The notes under the pieces were generated by a model. It was not told where the DNA came from and searched no databases. It saw only the letters and a list, made by a program, of their open reading frames with translations. From Alcanivorax sp. (GTDB lineage Bacteria > Pseudomonadota > Gammaproteobacteria > Pseudomonadales > Alcanivoracaceae): 64,000 nt of DNA. The stretch spans positions 54,502 to 118,501 of the forward strand of contig NZ_PBSH01000042.1 of assembly GCF_002726155.1 (NCBI RefSeq), in the 5' to 3' direction. Position 1 is the first letter of the stretch. Every line of letters starts with the position of its first letter. Positions 1 to 8,990 of the stretch are shown here, piece by piece. The position numbers were made by a program, and so were the translations under genes.

Positions 1-764
1 CTCTTGAGGACCACATCACCGAATTCTTCCACCGTGCGCAGGCGCCCCTGGGCATTAATCAGGGTCAGAAAATCACTGCCCGGCATAGGCTCGGCGCCCA
101 GCTGTCCGGCGGATACCTGCACATTCTGCTCGCGCATGGCACCCACCACATCGCTGGCGGTGAGCCCCCGCGCGGCAATTTTTTCCGGGTCCAGCCAGGC
201 ACGCATGGCGTAGTCACCGCCGCCAAAGATTTGCGCATCGCCTACGCCCCGGATCCGCGCCAGCACATCGCGCACATGCAGGCGGGCATAGTTGCGCAGG
301 TACAGGGTGTCGTAACGGCCATCCGGGGATGTCAGGTGAACCACCATCAAGAATGTCGGTGATTGTTTCTGCGTGGTCACCCCCTGGCGACGCACATCTT
401 CCGGCAATCGGGCCAGGGCCTGACTGACCCGGTTCTGCACCCGTACGGTGGCATCATCGGCGTCGATGTCCGGCCGGAAGGTCACCGTCATCTGCAGCAC
501 CCCATCGGAGCCCGCCACGGATTTCAGGTACATCATCCCTTCAACGCCGTTAATCGCCTCCTCCAGTGGCGTCGCCACGGTTTCCGCAATCACCTTCGGA
601 TTGGCCCCCGGGTACACGGTGCGCACCACCACTGACGGCGGCACCACTTCCGGGTATTCACTCACCGGCAGGTTGGGGATGGAAATCAGCCCCACCGCAA
701 AAATAATGATCGACAACACCGCCGCAAAAATCGGCCTGTCGACAAAGAAACGTGAAAAATTCAT
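1..764 (-). CDS. RND efflux permease, N-terminal part (cut by window edge)
   Basis: This is the first ~254 residues of an inner-membrane proton/drug antiporter of the AcrB/MexB (HAE1) family; the rest lies left of position 1. The start codon is the ATG at 764-762. The opening reads MNFSRFFVDRPIFA, followed by one membrane segment and a SIPNLPVSEYPEV stretch, all typical of this family. The next part matches the first periplasmic porter domain, with family motifs such as PGANPKVIAETVATPLE and the NGVEGM turn. The gene lies 144 bp downstream of its membrane-fusion partner on the same strand, so the two form an operon. A SoxR-type promoter upstream of the adaptor probably drives both. Substrate cannot be told; by analogy with the SoxR-controlled mexGHI-opmD operon of Pseudomonas aeruginosa it may export redox-active compounds. 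Confidence 0.93.
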   Translation of the reverse strand, partial: MNFSRFFVDRPIFAAVLSIIIFAVGLISIPNLPVSEYPEVVPPSVVVRTVYPGANPKVIAETVATPLEEAINGVEGMMYLKSVAGSDGVLQMTVTFRPDIDADDATVRVQNRVSQALARLPEDVRRQGVTTQKQSPTFLMVVHLTSPDGRYDTLYLRNYARLHVRDVLARIRGVGDAQIFGGGDYAMRAWLDPEKIAARGLTASDVVGAMREQNVQVSAGQLGAEPMPGSDFLTLINAQGRLRTVEEFGDVVLK

Positions 765-908
765 GGCAATACTCCTGCGCGGCGGATCAGCGACCCACCG
801 TGACATGTCGTTCCCTTTGAAGTTGCCGGATCTTTTTTCGCTAGCGCCGTATTATCTCGATGCGGAAAAAATCACCCGGCCTGGGGAGCCGCTGAGAAAC
901 TCCCTGGA

Positions 909-2090
909 TCATGGTTGGGCGACAACTACCGTCGCGCTGTCCGGTCGATCCCCCATGGCAACCTGATTAGGCGCCACCGGCATACCGTCAAAGAACACTT
1001 TCTGGACACCATTGATGATGACCCTGTCACCTCTCTGGAGGCCGTCGAGAATAACCAGCTGGTCATCCACTGCCCGCCCCGGTGTTACCTGGCGGCGAGC
1101 GGCCATGTTGTCGTCACCAACCACATACACGAAGCGACGATCCTGATCGGTAAGCACCGCTTTACGGTTCACCAGCATGGCGTTATCCATACGCGCCATA
1201 GGCAATTGCACGCGGGCAAATTGTCCCGGTTTAAAAGTGCCATTCGGGTTGGCCAGTTCCGCCCGGTACTGCAAGGTACCGGTGTTGGCGTTCAAGCGGT
1301 TGTCGATAAAGTTCAGCGTGCCCTGATGCGGAAACCCCGACTCCCCGGCCAGGCCAATGCGCACCGTGGTCGGCTTTCCCGCCACACGAGCCTGTTCGCT
1401 TTCCAGCGCGGCTTGCTCGTCCGCATCGAAATACACGTACATCGGATCCACCGACACCAACGTGGTCAGCAATGTCTGATCGGCACTGGCCAGGTTTCCC
1501 CGCGTCACCAGGGCGCGGCCCGCCCGTCCACTTACCGGCGCCGTTACCCGGGTGTACTGTAAATCCAGCTCGGCGGTTTCCAGCGCGGCCTTTGCCGCGT
1601 TGACCAGCGCTCGCGCACTCATCTTTGCCGCGTTGCGCTGGTCATACTCTTCACGGGAAATCGCACGGCTTTCCATTAACGAACGGGCTCGCTCCGCCTG
1701 GCTGTTCGCCAGTGCCAACTCGCTCCTTGCCTGGGCCAACTGCGCTTGCGCAGCCTGCTTTCTGGCCTGATACGGGCGTGGATCAATCTGGAAAAGGAGA
1801 TCGCCAGCGTTCACCAGGGCCCCTTCTTCAAAGGTCACCTTATCGATGTAACCGCTGACCCGGGGCCGTAGCTCCACCGTTTCCGGTGCCACCACACGAC
1901 CAGTAAAAGACTCCCACAAGGTCACCGGCTCCGGTTGAACCAGGGCCACATCCACATCCGGCGCGGGCATCTGCTGCGAGGCTTCACTACGCGCGTCGCA
2001 ACCGGACAAAAAAACAATCGCCATCAAAATAAACGCCAGGCCCAGGTACACACCCACACCACCGGCCGTTTCACTACTCACACTTTCCAT
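909..2090 (-). CDS. RND efflux periplasmic adaptor lipoprotein (MexH/AcrA-like)
   Basis: Membrane-fusion protein of 393 residues linking an RND permease to an outer-membrane channel. The N-terminus is a hydrophobic signal ending in a lipobox (FLSGC, Cys31), so it is probably lipid-anchored. The lipoyl half-motifs, the alpha-helical hairpin rich in Ala/Gln/Arg (about residues 90-165) and the beta-barrel region (VSVDPMYVYFDADE) follow in normal order. The ATG at 2090 has GGGAG 8 nt upstream and is preferred over an in-frame GTG at 2111 that has no usable site. The permease gene follows downstream at 764. A SoxR box lies about 170 bp upstream (2257-2274), which points to induction by redox-cycling agents. 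No outer-membrane channel gene is visible here; it may lie beyond the left edge. Confidence 0.93.
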   Translation of the reverse strand: MESVSSETAGGVGVYLGLAFILMAIVFLSGCDARSEASQQMPAPDVDVALVQPEPVTLWESFTGRVVAPETVELRPRVSGYIDKVTFEEGALVNAGDLLFQIDPRPYQARKQAAQAQLAQARSELALANSQAERARSLMESRAISREEYDQRNAAKMSARALVNAAKAALETAELDLQYTRVTAPVSGRAGRALVTRGNLASADQTLLTTLVSVDPMYVYFDADEQAALESEQARVAGKPTTVRIGLAGESGFPHQGTLNFIDNRLNANTGTLQYRAELANPNGTFKPGQFARVQLPMARMDNAMLVNRKAVLTDQDRRFVYVVGDDNMAARRQVTPGRAVDDQLVILDGLQRGDRVIINGVQKVFFDGMPVAPNQVAMGDRPDSATVVVAQP

Positions 2091-2247
2091 GAATCTGACT
2101 CCCGCTATCACCCTTGATGCATTACCGCAGTAATGCGTACCCGATAATCGAATAACCCTGAAACGATTCGACAGAATGGCAAAATCAATTCACCACCCGA
2201 TCAGACATTCACCCTGAATAGCCACCACCGAACCGTCATGGCAGAGG

Positions 2248-2278
2248 ACTCTAATTCCTCAAGTTGAGTTGAGGTCAA
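2248..2278 (-). promoter_or_regulatory. SoxR-type promoter and operator of the RND operon
   Basis: The 18-bp element CCTCAAGTTGAGTTGAGG at 2257-2274 closely resembles the enterobacterial soxS SoxR box (CCTCAAGTTAACTTGAGG). On the minus strand it sits between a -35 TTGACC (2278-2273) and a -10 TAGAGT (2253-2248) with a 19-bp spacer. A long spacer of this kind is what SoxR/MerR activators correct. It faces the RND adaptor gene. A soxR gene is present at 6422, so binding is likely, though inferred. Confidence 0.8.
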
Positions 2279-2684
2279 CAAAAAAATCCGCGCTCCTGAC
2301 GAACCTCCAACTGCCAGCACAATTGCCTGGCAAGAAAACACAGGGCTTTCCTGAATGGAGAGAAACTGTAATGAAAAGGGGCCAAACCACGATATCGGGT
2401 TACTGCCTCAACATTGCCCGATCCTGTTTAAATTCATCTGCACCAGTGGAAAGCAGGTTTTCCCGCGGCCATGTTTCACTCGGATGTCATTACTGTTTCA
2501 GGCAATCAAATCACGACAAGAACAGACAAATAGGAGAGCAAGAAAAAGAAGAAAGCCACTAAACCTTTAATTTAAAAGGAATAAAAATTTGAAGGAGGGT
2601 GCCACTGACTGCCCGCATGGTTGTACCCCTACAGGTTCGCAACAGTAGGGAATGTTGCCTGATCCCACAGGGAGGCGGGTGCAG

Positions 2685-2734
2685 ATTGCCGGTTTCTGCG
2701 CAGTCATTGCCCGATTCTGCAGAAAATGGCCCGA
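2685..2734 (+). repeat. Direct repeats upstream of the AraC gene, possible operator
   Basis: Two 15-bp copies of the form ATTGCC-N4-TTCTGC lie at 2685 and 2706, 21 bp apart (two helical turns). A partial third copy (ATGGCCCGAT) is at 2725 and a related 14-mer (ATTGCCCGATCCTG) at 2413. Helically phased direct repeats are typical of AraC-family binding, so autoregulation of the adjacent gene is a reasonable guess. Confidence 0.4.
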
Positions 2735-2789
2735 TACCCCACCGCCCTACCCGGCGCATGCGTATACTGCGGCAAAAGGGAGAAAGGTC

Positions 2790-3746
2790 ATGACCGCCAC
2801 TTTATCCAATGTTGCCGCCCCTGCTGGCAGCGCACTCGAGCAACAGCTGGCGCAGCTTGTCTGCGAACAGATTGCAGAGCCGGGCATGCTCGACTCCGGC
2901 ATCCCGGGCGTATCGTTGTATCGTGCCGATGACACCAGCAGTTGCGCCTCTACGGTCTACGAGCCTTCACTGATTTTTATTCTGCAAGGCACCAAGACCA
3001 TTGAGCTTGGCGACCGTGAAATTGTGTACGGCCCATCCAGCTACCTGGCCAGCTCCGTCCACCTTCCGGTGCTTGGGCAAATTGTGGATGCCTCCCCAAA
3101 CCATCCTTACCTGGCGGTAAAAATCGACGTGGATCCGCAGGAGGTCACTGACCTTGTGCTCGAACTGGGTGACAAGGTTGGCCGTTATGAACCGGGCAAT
3201 GAATGTCCAGAAGTGGGCTGCGGCCTGTGCATGTCACACATGGATGAATCCATGCAGGGCGCGCTCTATCGACTGCTTAACCTGATGACCACGCCGGACG
3301 ATATTGCCGTGCTTGCCCCACTGACCCGCCGCGAGATTATCTACCGTTCATTGATTGGCGAGATGGGGCCACGCATGCGCAAGTTCGCCTCTATTGATTC
3401 CCAGGCCAACCGGATATCCAGGGTCATTTCCACCCTCAAGGACCGCTATTCCGAACCATTGCGGGTGAAGGATCTGGCAGACTCGGCCAACATGAGTGAG
3501 TCCACCCTGTTTCATAGCTTCAAACAGGTCACCCGCATGTCACCGCTACAATTCCAGAAGAAGTTGCGTCTGCATGAAGCACGCCGGCTGATGCTCACCG
3601 AAGGGCTGGAAGCAGCCACGGCCAGCTACCGGGTGGGCTATGAAAGCCCCTCCCATTTCAGCCGGGAATACAGCCGCTTGTTCGGTGCACCGCCGCGCGC
3701 AGACGTAAGCAAGTTGCGCGGAGCACAGGCTGGCGTTAGCGCCTGA
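2790..3746 (+). CDS. AraC-family transcriptional regulator (YqhC-like)
   Basis: A 318-residue regulator. The N-terminal half (about residues 20-170) fits the AraC-type regulator N-terminus family, with motifs SLYRADD and LIFILQGTKTIELGDREIVYG. The last ~100 residues form the double helix-turn-helix DNA-binding domain (VKDLADSANMSESTLFHSFKQVTRMSPLQFQKKLRLHEARRLM in segments, then YESPSHFSREYSRLFG). The ATG at 2790 follows GGGAGAAAGG; the longer in-frame start at 2652 would add 46 residues unlike the family. In E. coli the related YqhC responds to reactive aldehydes and controls an aldehyde reductase. No such gene is adjacent here, so the target is unknown. A bidirectional terminator follows. 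Confidence 0.9.
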   Translation: MTATLSNVAAPAGSALEQQLAQLVCEQIAEPGMLDSGIPGVSLYRADDTSSCASTVYEPSLIFILQGTKTIELGDREIVYGPSSYLASSVHLPVLGQIVDASPNHPYLAVKIDVDPQEVTDLVLELGDKVGRYEPGNECPEVGCGLCMSHMDESMQGALYRLLNLMTTPDDIAVLAPLTRREIIYRSLIGEMGPRMRKFASIDSQANRISRVISTLKDRYSEPLRVKDLADSANMSESTLFHSFKQVTRMSPLQFQKKLRLHEARRLMLTEGLEAATASYRVGYESPSHFSREYSRLFGAPPRADVSKLRGAQAGVSA

Positions 3747-3826
3747 TTAGGCAGCCCTGAAAACCTGGGACGTCAGACATCTGGTATCGAACATTTGGCA
3801 AAGCGCCGGGGGATTCGCGATAAACC

Positions 3827-3858
3827 AAAAAAAAGGGCGCTTTATGCGCCCTTTTTTT
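3827..3858. terminator. Bidirectional rho-independent terminator
   Basis: Stem GGGCGC (3835-3840) and GCGCCC (3846-3851) with a TTTAT loop, an A-tract on the left and a T-tract on the right. It serves both the AraC gene (+) and the ABC permease gene (-), whose stop codon touches it. Confidence 0.9.
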
Positions 3859-4618
3859 AGCTTTTCAATTTATATCCGGTTTTGAATATCCACCACACCA
3901 GCCCCATGCACAGCGTCAGAAACAATAACGTCATGCCCAGACTGATCCCGATGTGCACATCCGCTACACCAAAGAAGCTGTAGCGAAACCCGCTGATAAG
4001 ATAAACCACTGGGTTGAACAGGGTCACCGTCTGCCAAACCGGCGGCAGCATGTCGATGGAGTAGAAACTGCCTCCCAGAAAGGTCAGCGGCGTAATGATC
4101 ATCAAGGGAATGATCTGTAGCTTCTCGAAGGTATCTGCCCATACCCCGATGATAAAGCCAAACAGGCTGAAGGTGATTGCGGTCAGCAGCAGAAAGCCAA
4201 TCATCAGGAAAGGATGCTGCACCTCATAATCCACAAACAATCGTGCCGTCAGCAAAATCAGGATGCCCAGAATCGTGGACTTGGTTGCCGCCGCCCCCAC
4301 ATAACCAATTACGATCTCCACATAGGACACCGGTGCCGACAGCACCTCGTAGATGGTGCCGGAGAAAGTGGGCATGTATATCCCGAAAGACGCGTTGGAA
4401 ATGCTTTGCGTCATCAATGACAGCATGATCAAGCCGGGAATAATGAACGCCCCGTAACTGACGCCGTCAATCTCGACCATCCGTGAACCGATCGCAGAAC
4501 CGAACACCACAAAATACAGCGAGGTGGAAATCACCGGGGAAGCCACGCTTTGCATCAGGGTGCGCCAGGTGCGCGCCATCTCGAACTTGTAGATAGCGCG
4601 AATGGAATGAATATTCAT
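3857..4618 (-). CDS. ABC-2 type transporter permease (YadH-like)
   Basis: Membrane subunit of 253 residues of a two-component ABC exporter, with six predicted membrane segments. The ABC-2 signature region is present ([22 protein letters not shown] area and [12 protein letters not shown], about residues 170-215). The start is the ATG at 4618, which overlaps the TGA of the upstream ATPase as TGATG, so the two are translationally coupled. An in-frame TTG sits one codon upstream. The pair resembles E. coli YadG/YadH. The substrate is unknown. Confidence 0.92.
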   Translation of the reverse strand: MNIHSIRAIYKFEMARTWRTLMQSVASPVISTSLYFVVFGSAIGSRMVEIDGVSYGAFIIPGLIMLSLMTQSISNASFGIYMPTFSGTIYEVLSAPVSYVEIVIGYVGAAATKSTILGILILLTARLFVDYEVQHPFLMIGFLLLTAITFSLFGFIIGVWADTFEKLQIIPLMIITPLTFLGGSFYSIDMLPPVWQTVTLFNPVVYLISGFRYSFFGVADVHIGISLGMTLLFLTLCMGLVWWIFKTGYKLKS

Positions 4619-5607
4619 CAAGCGTCTCCCTGTGCGTTAGGTGCATCTTCACTGGTTACCCGCCCGGCCGTACTATCGTTCGGGTTACCGTTATGCACCA
4701 GGTCCACGAAAATATCTTCCAGCGAACTTTGCCGTGAATGCAGGTCCTTGAATTCAATACCCTGCTCACTCAGGTGACGCAGCAATTCGGCAATGCCCGT
4801 GTTTTCCTGGTTGGCATCGTAGGTATAAACCATCGAGTAGCCCTCATCGGTCAGCGCCAGTGCCTCGTCCGCCATGGCGGCGGGAATCGCATCAAGCGGT
4901 TCTGCCAAGTGTACAGTCAACTGCTTGCGCCCCAACTTTTCCATCAGCCGGGACTTTTCATCCACCAGGATAATTTCGCCCTGACGGATAATACCCACCC
5001 GGTCAGCCATTTCCTCGGCCTCTTCAATATAGTGGGTCGTCAGAATAATGGTGACGCCCTGTTCGCGCAGCTGGCGGACCATTTCCCACATTTCCCGGCG
5101 CAGCTCTACATCCACACCCGCCGTAGGCTCGTCCAGAAACAGGATCTTTGGCTCATGGGAAAGCGCCTTGGCAATCATCACCCGTCGCTTCATGCCACCG
5201 GACAACATCATGATCTTGCTGTCTTTCTTGTCCCACAGCGACAGCGCCTTGAGCACTTTTTCAATATGGGCATCATTACGCGGCTTGCCGAACAGACCCC
5301 GGCTGAAACTCACTGTTGCCCAGACAGTTTCAAACGCGTCGGTGGAAATCTCCTGGGGCACCAGTCCGATGGCGCTTCGTGCGGCACGAAAATCGGTAAT
5401 GATGTCATGGCCATCGGCGAGGACCTTGCCGGACGAGGGATTGACGATCCCGCAAATAATACTGATCAGGGTCGTTTTGCCGGCGCCGTTGGGGCCCAGC
5501 AGGGCAAAGATCTCCCCGGGCCGAATCTCCAGATTGACCTCTTTAAGCGCCTGAAACCCGGATTCATAAACCTTGTTGAGATTGTTGACTGAAATTACTG
5601 CATCCAC
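4618..5607 (-). CDS. ABC transporter ATP-binding protein (YadG-like)
   Basis: ATPase of 329 residues partnering the ABC-2 permease that follows. Walker A (GPNGAGKTT), the signature (LSGGMKRRV) and Walker B (LFLDEPTAG) are intact, and the H-loop appears as [10 protein letters not shown]. After the ATPase core (about residues 1-220) comes a longer C-terminal region with an acidic tail. The start is GTG at 5607, preceded by GAAGGAGA, which is a strong ribosome site. A two-gene exporter operon in the antibiotic/lipid exporter class. Confidence 0.93.
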   Translation of the reverse strand: MDAVISVNNLNKVYESGFQALKEVNLEIRPGEIFALLGPNGAGKTTLISIICGIVNPSSGKVLADGHDIITDFRAARSAIGLVPQEISTDAFETVWATVSFSRGLFGKPRNDAHIEKVLKALSLWDKKDSKIMMLSGGMKRRVMIAKALSHEPKILFLDEPTAGVDVELRREMWEMVRQLREQGVTIILTTHYIEEAEEMADRVGIIRQGEIILVDEKSRLMEKLGRKQLTVHLAEPLDAIPAAMADEALALTDEGYSMVYTYDANQENTGIAELLRHLSEQGIEFKDLHSRQSSLEDIFVDLVHNGNPNDSTAGRVTSEDAPNAQGDA

Positions 5608-5740
5608 ACTGTCTCTCCTTCAAAGGACGCCTTCCCACTCTCACTGCATCGCGCCGATGGCAAGCATACCCTATACAGGCTGACCATTATGCACACCCGG
5701 CGCCGCCCATGGGCGCGGATACGCAGAACGACCAACACGC

Positions 5741-6331
5741 TCACGAAACCGCCGCAAATTCCGGTCGCTGGCGCGCCGCGTTCAGGCTCTGCGCCCACCA
5801 CCGAAGTACCACCAATTGCTGCGCCAGCCGCTTCTCTGCACGGGTCTTCTGCTCCACTGACTGCCAGTGCCCACGGGCATCAAATTTGTCACCGGCATTG
5901 ATGATGCTCACCACATTGCGCACTGTCACCGCATGCAACTCGGCATAGACCAGCCGTAACTGTTCTACCGCTCGCAACCCACCGGACACCCCGCCATAAC
6001 TGATAAACGCCACCGGCTTTGCTTTCCAGGCCGCACCGGAGATATCAATGACCTGTTTAAGGATGGCAGGGAAACTGTGGTTGTACTCCGGCGTAACCAC
6101 TAAAAAGGCATCGGCCTTTGTCAGCCTGTTTTGCAGCTGCTGCACACTGGCGGATGCGGCATTCGGAAAATCCGCCGGCACATCAAAATCGCGGGGATCA
6201 ACTACCTGCGGCGTAAAACCGGGCACACCCCGAATCTGCTCTGCAGCCCAATTGACCAAATGGTCACACAAACGCCCTTCACGGGTACTGCCGTACACCA
6301 GAGCCAGTGTCAGCGGGTCGCGCGTAGCCAT
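5741..6331 (-). CDS. NADPH-dependent FMN reductase family protein, SoxR-regulated
   Basis: A 196-residue flavodoxin-fold oxidoreductase of the ChrR/NQO family. The phosphate-binding loop GSTREGRL lies near the N-terminus and the flavin-contact segment TPEYNHSFPAILKQ about residues 80-95. A SYGGVSGG loop follows near residue 112. Such enzymes reduce quinones, azo compounds or chromate with NAD(P)H and limit redox cycling. The gene is divergent from soxR and a SoxR box lies 45 bp upstream of the start, so it should be induced by superoxide or redox-cycling compounds. The ATG has an AGGAGG-type site. Confidence 0.88.
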   Translation of the reverse strand: MATRDPLTLALVYGSTREGRLCDHLVNWAAEQIRGVPGFTPQVVDPRDFDVPADFPNAASASVQQLQNRLTKADAFLVVTPEYNHSFPAILKQVIDISGAAWKAKPVAFISYGGVSGGLRAVEQLRLVYAELHAVTVRNVVSIINAGDKFDARGHWQSVEQKTRAEKRLAQQLVVLRWWAQSLNAARQRPEFAAVS

Positions 6332-6366
6332 ATTACCTCCTGAACAGTTGACGACAATGAAGGCTC

Positions 6367-6397
6367 AGCGTAAAACCTCAACTAACATTGAGGTCAA
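6367..6397 (-). promoter_or_regulatory. SoxR-type promoter between soxR and the FMN reductase gene
   Basis: The operator CCTCAACTAACATTGAGG (6376-6393) is an imperfect palindrome of the SoxR type. Read on the minus strand, -35 TTGACC (6397-6392) and a weak -10 TACGCT (6372-6367) are 19 bp apart, the same geometry as at 2248-2278. It lies 29 bp before the soxR start, so it may also repress soxR. Confidence 0.8.
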
Positions 6398-6421
6398 TAA
6401 AGAAAGAAAAAGGAAGCAGCT

Positions 6422-6892
6422 ATGACCCTCATCAACGCAAACGATATCGGCAAAGCCCTGACCGTGGGGGAAGTGGCAGACCGGAGCGGGGTTGCGGTAT
6501 CCGCCCTGCACTTTTATGAAACCAAGGGATTGATCCAGAGCTGGCGCAGCAGTGGCAACCAGCGCCGCTACCACCGTGATGTACTGCGTCGTGTCGCCGT
6601 GATCAAGGTCGCCCAGCGTATTGGCATTCCCCTGGCCGAAATCGCCGACGCCATGGCCAGCCTGCCCGACGGCCGCACGCCTACCGCCCGTGACTGGAAA
6701 CGGCTATCCGCTCGCTGGCAGGAGCAACTGGATGCCCGCATTCACGCCCTGACCCAGTTACGTGATCAACTGAGCGACTGTATCGGTTGTGGGTGTTTGT
6801 CGATCAAGGCCTGTCGACTGCGAAATCCCTATGACTCACTCTCCGAACAAGGCACCGGGGCTCAGCTTCTTGAGGATGAACAAACGCCCTGA
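6422..6892 (+). CDS. soxR: Redox-sensitive transcriptional activator SoxR
   Basis: A 156-residue MerR-family regulator. The N-terminal winged helix-turn-helix ([25 protein letters not shown]) is followed by the dimerisation helix and a cysteine cluster Cys120-x2-Cys123-x-Cys125-x5-Cys131. This matches the [2Fe-2S] ligands of E. coli SoxR (Cys119, 122, 124, 130). Oxidation of the cluster turns on target promoters. There is no soxS nearby, so it probably acts directly, as in pseudomonads. Two targets are suggested in this window: the divergent FMN reductase and the RND pump. The start is supported by AGGAAGCAGCT just upstream. Confidence 0.96.
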   Translation: MTLINANDIGKALTVGEVADRSGVAVSALHFYETKGLIQSWRSSGNQRRYHRDVLRRVAVIKVAQRIGIPLAEIADAMASLPDGRTPTARDWKRLSARWQEQLDARIHALTQLRDQLSDCIGCGCLSIKACRLRNPYDSLSEQGTGAQLLEDEQTP

Positions 6893-7088
6893 CTCTGCGA
6901 ATTTTCATGCCATTTCAGTGAACGATCTGCCGTAACAACACTCTGTCACCCTAGCCTGCGACTTTTGTCGGCATTCATTTTGCAGGCCGTGACGTGGCAG
7001 AATAGGGGCCCCATTTCTCTACTGGACACGGCATCTGAGCCCCGGATACATCACGCTCAACCCTTATCAACCGCAATCAGGAGGCAGT

Positions 7089-8105
7089 ATGAACGAGAAC
7101 ACCGTAACCGTTATCCCCGGTGACGGAATCGGACCGGATATCGTCGATTCCACGGTACGGGTACTGGACGCACTGGATTGCGGTCTCAAGTTTGAGTATG
7201 CCATCGCAGGGCAGACCGCTCTGGATCAGGGCCTGGAGCTGGTGCCGGAAGAGACCCTCGCCGTGCTCAAGCGCAACCGGTTGGCCCTGAAAGGCCCTAT
7301 CACCACCCCGGTGGGCGGCGGCTTCACATCCGTGAACGTCACCCTGCGCAAAACCTTCGACCTGTTCGCCAACGTGCGCCCGGCCCTGTCCATTCCCGGA
7401 GTGAAGTCCCGCTACGACAATGTGGACATCATGACCATTCGGGAAAATATCGAGGGCATCTATTCCGGGCTGGGGCAAACCGTCAGCGACGACGGCGAAA
7501 CCGCCGAACTACGCAGCCGCATCACTCGCACCGAGTCCGAGCGCCTGCTGCGCTTCGCCTACGACACCGCCACCAAACAGGGGCGCCAGAAAGTCACCGT
7601 GGTGCACAAGGCCAACATCATGAAGTCCACGTCCGGGCTGTTTCTGGATGTGGCTCGAAAGGTGCGCGAGGACTACCCGAATCTGGAGCATGAGGAAATG
7701 ATCGTGGACGCCTGCGCCATGCAGCTGGCCATGAACCCCCACCGCTTCGATGTACTGGTTACCACCAACCTGTTCGGCGACATCCTTTCTGACCTGTGTG
7801 CCGGCCTCATCGGCGGGCTGGGCGTGGCCCCCGGGGCCAACATTGGTGAACACGGCGGGCTGTTCGAAGCCGTCCACGGCAGCGCACCGGACATCGCCGG
7901 CAAGGGCGTGGCCAACCCCACCGCCATCATGCTCGCTGGCGCCATGATGCTCGATTACATGGAACAACACGACAAGGCTAAAAGACTGCGCCGCACCGTG
8001 CGCCACGTGGTAGGCCAAGGAGAAATCGTCACCCCGGATCTGGGCGGACGCGCCAGCACCACAGAGTTTACTGATGAGCTGATTCGCCACCTCACTAACC
8101 AATAG
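7089..8105 (+). CDS. NAD-dependent isocitrate dehydrogenase
   Basis: A 338-residue enzyme of the isocitrate/isopropylmalate dehydrogenase family, converting isocitrate to 2-oxoglutarate and CO2 in the TCA cycle. Seen: the N-terminal VIPGDGIGPD, the substrate loop SVNVTLRKTFDLFANVRP, ENIEGIYSG, the helix with HKANIMK, and the metal-binding region LFGDILSDLCAGLIGG. The nucleotide segment EAVHGSAPDIAGKGVANPTA is intact. The short length and ENIEGIYSG fit the NAD-type enzyme rather than the ~416-residue NADP Icd of E. coli. The ATG follows CAGGAGGCAGT. It stands alone as a transcription unit. A homoisocitrate or isopropylmalate role is less likely. Confidence 0.88.
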   Translation: MNENTVTVIPGDGIGPDIVDSTVRVLDALDCGLKFEYAIAGQTALDQGLELVPEETLAVLKRNRLALKGPITTPVGGGFTSVNVTLRKTFDLFANVRPALSIPGVKSRYDNVDIMTIRENIEGIYSGLGQTVSDDGETAELRSRITRTESERLLRFAYDTATKQGRQKVTVVHKANIMKSTSGLFLDVARKVREDYPNLEHEEMIVDACAMQLAMNPHRFDVLVTTNLFGDILSDLCAGLIGGLGVAPGANIGEHGGLFEAVHGSAPDIAGKGVANPTAIMLAGAMMLDYMEQHDKAKRLRRTVRHVVGQGEIVTPDLGGRASTTEFTDELIRHLTNQ

Positions 8106-8130
8106 CGGTTATCAAACAGAGTACTCGCTC

Positions 8131-8153
8131 GGTTGCCGGGATCGGCGGCAACC
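8131..8153 (+). terminator. Hairpin after the isocitrate dehydrogenase gene
   Basis: Arms GGTTGCCG (8131-8138) and CGGCAACC (8146-8153) form an 8-bp stem 26 bp past the stop. There is no T-tract, so it may be an RNA-stabilising hairpin or a rho-dependent end rather than a classic terminator. Confidence 0.4.
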
Positions 8154-8335
8154 GGGTTATCGCTCAAACGTCACCAGCACGCTTTCGAGCGCGCTCAGCC
8201 CTGAAAGTCTTCCAGCTATGCTATCAATGCGCCTATTTGGCCAAATCATACCTATACGCCTGACAGGCCTGCCCAGCGTATCGCACCCTCCCGCATTTTG
8301 ATCTGCCAAGGCTTAACCCCCTTTAAGCTCAATGA

Positions 8336-8734
8336 TCAGAATGTTCTGTCCTCCGGACGGAACCCACGCATCTGCCCGACTGAAAAATCCTTCCTCACGA
8401 AATCACGCTTGAAGTCCTGATGTTTGCGTAAAACACCTGAGACAGGATCATCATGACATTCGCAATCCGAATTCACGCCAATGGTGTACTTAAAGTAATC
8501 AGACTCTTCGCTACTAAAATAAGATTGCCATTCATTTTTAATATGAGAGCGCCCACCATCAAGCACACAATCTCTTGTCGCCTTATAATTGAAGCTTACT
8601 TTTCTCGACTCAAAAAATTTTTTATTTTCATAGCTATATGCGTAGCCGACGGCCTCGCAATGCAGATTGTACGTTTCGGCATTTGCCAAAACTGACACAC
8701 CAAGCAAACCGGAAATTAGAAAATATTTCTTCAT
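8336..8734 (-). CDS. Secreted protein of unknown function
   Basis: A 132-residue protein with a clear signal peptide (MKKYFLISGLLGVSVLANA, cleavage before Glu20), so periplasmic or exported. The mature part has four cysteines (in LHCEAVG, RDCVLD and the CECHDD pair), suggesting disulfides. No family was recognised. Base composition is markedly AT-richer than the neighbours, which suggests recent acquisition. A 23-bp repeat shared with position 12216 lies 102 bp upstream of the start. Confidence 0.7.
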   Translation of the reverse strand: MKKYFLISGLLGVSVLANAETYNLHCEAVGYAYSYENKKFFESRKVSFNYKATRDCVLDGGRSHIKNEWQSYFSSEESDYFKYTIGVNSDCECHDDPVSGVLRKHQDFKRDFVRKDFSVGQMRGFRPEDRTF

Positions 8735-8835
8735 TTTTTTACCTTAAAGGGCGGATTTCAATCCCATAAGTGGATGCTTATACCGCCTTCCATCATGATT
8801 AAAACCTGAATTCTAAATGCTCGCCCTTTCTGCCA

Positions 8836-8858
8836 CATCCCCCAAATAAGGGATGCAG
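8836..8858 (+). repeat. 23-bp repeat, left copy
   Basis: The element begins CATCCC, has an 8-bp centre CCAAATAA, then GGGATG and CAG. The copy at 12216-12238 is identical at 22 of 23 positions and has the same orientation. The CATCCC/GGGATG arms are inverted, so a dimeric protein could bind. This copy is 102 bp upstream of the 8734 gene. Confidence 0.7.
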
Positions 8859-8990
8859 CCATCAAAACACCGGAATACAAAACGGGCTCAACCTAGAAGC
8901 CTCACAACAACAGAGAGAACAAAAGAAACCCAGGAAACAGGGACTACATCAGCGCCTCTACACACATATAATTTTCTTGCCTAACCCCAG

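Larger units (their letters stand above)
2091..2789. other. Intergenic region between the efflux operon and the AraC gene
   Basis: About 700 bp without a convincing gene. It holds the SoxR promoter at 2248-2278 and, near the AraC gene, direct repeats at 2685-2699 and 2706-2720. A 97-codon frame (2269-2562) has no start signal and an atypical composition, and is not called. Confidence 0.6.

Noticed and set aside
2269..2562. 97-codon open frame upstream of the AraC gene
   Set aside because: No ribosome site, atypical residue make-up and overlap with the SoxR promoter; probably chance.
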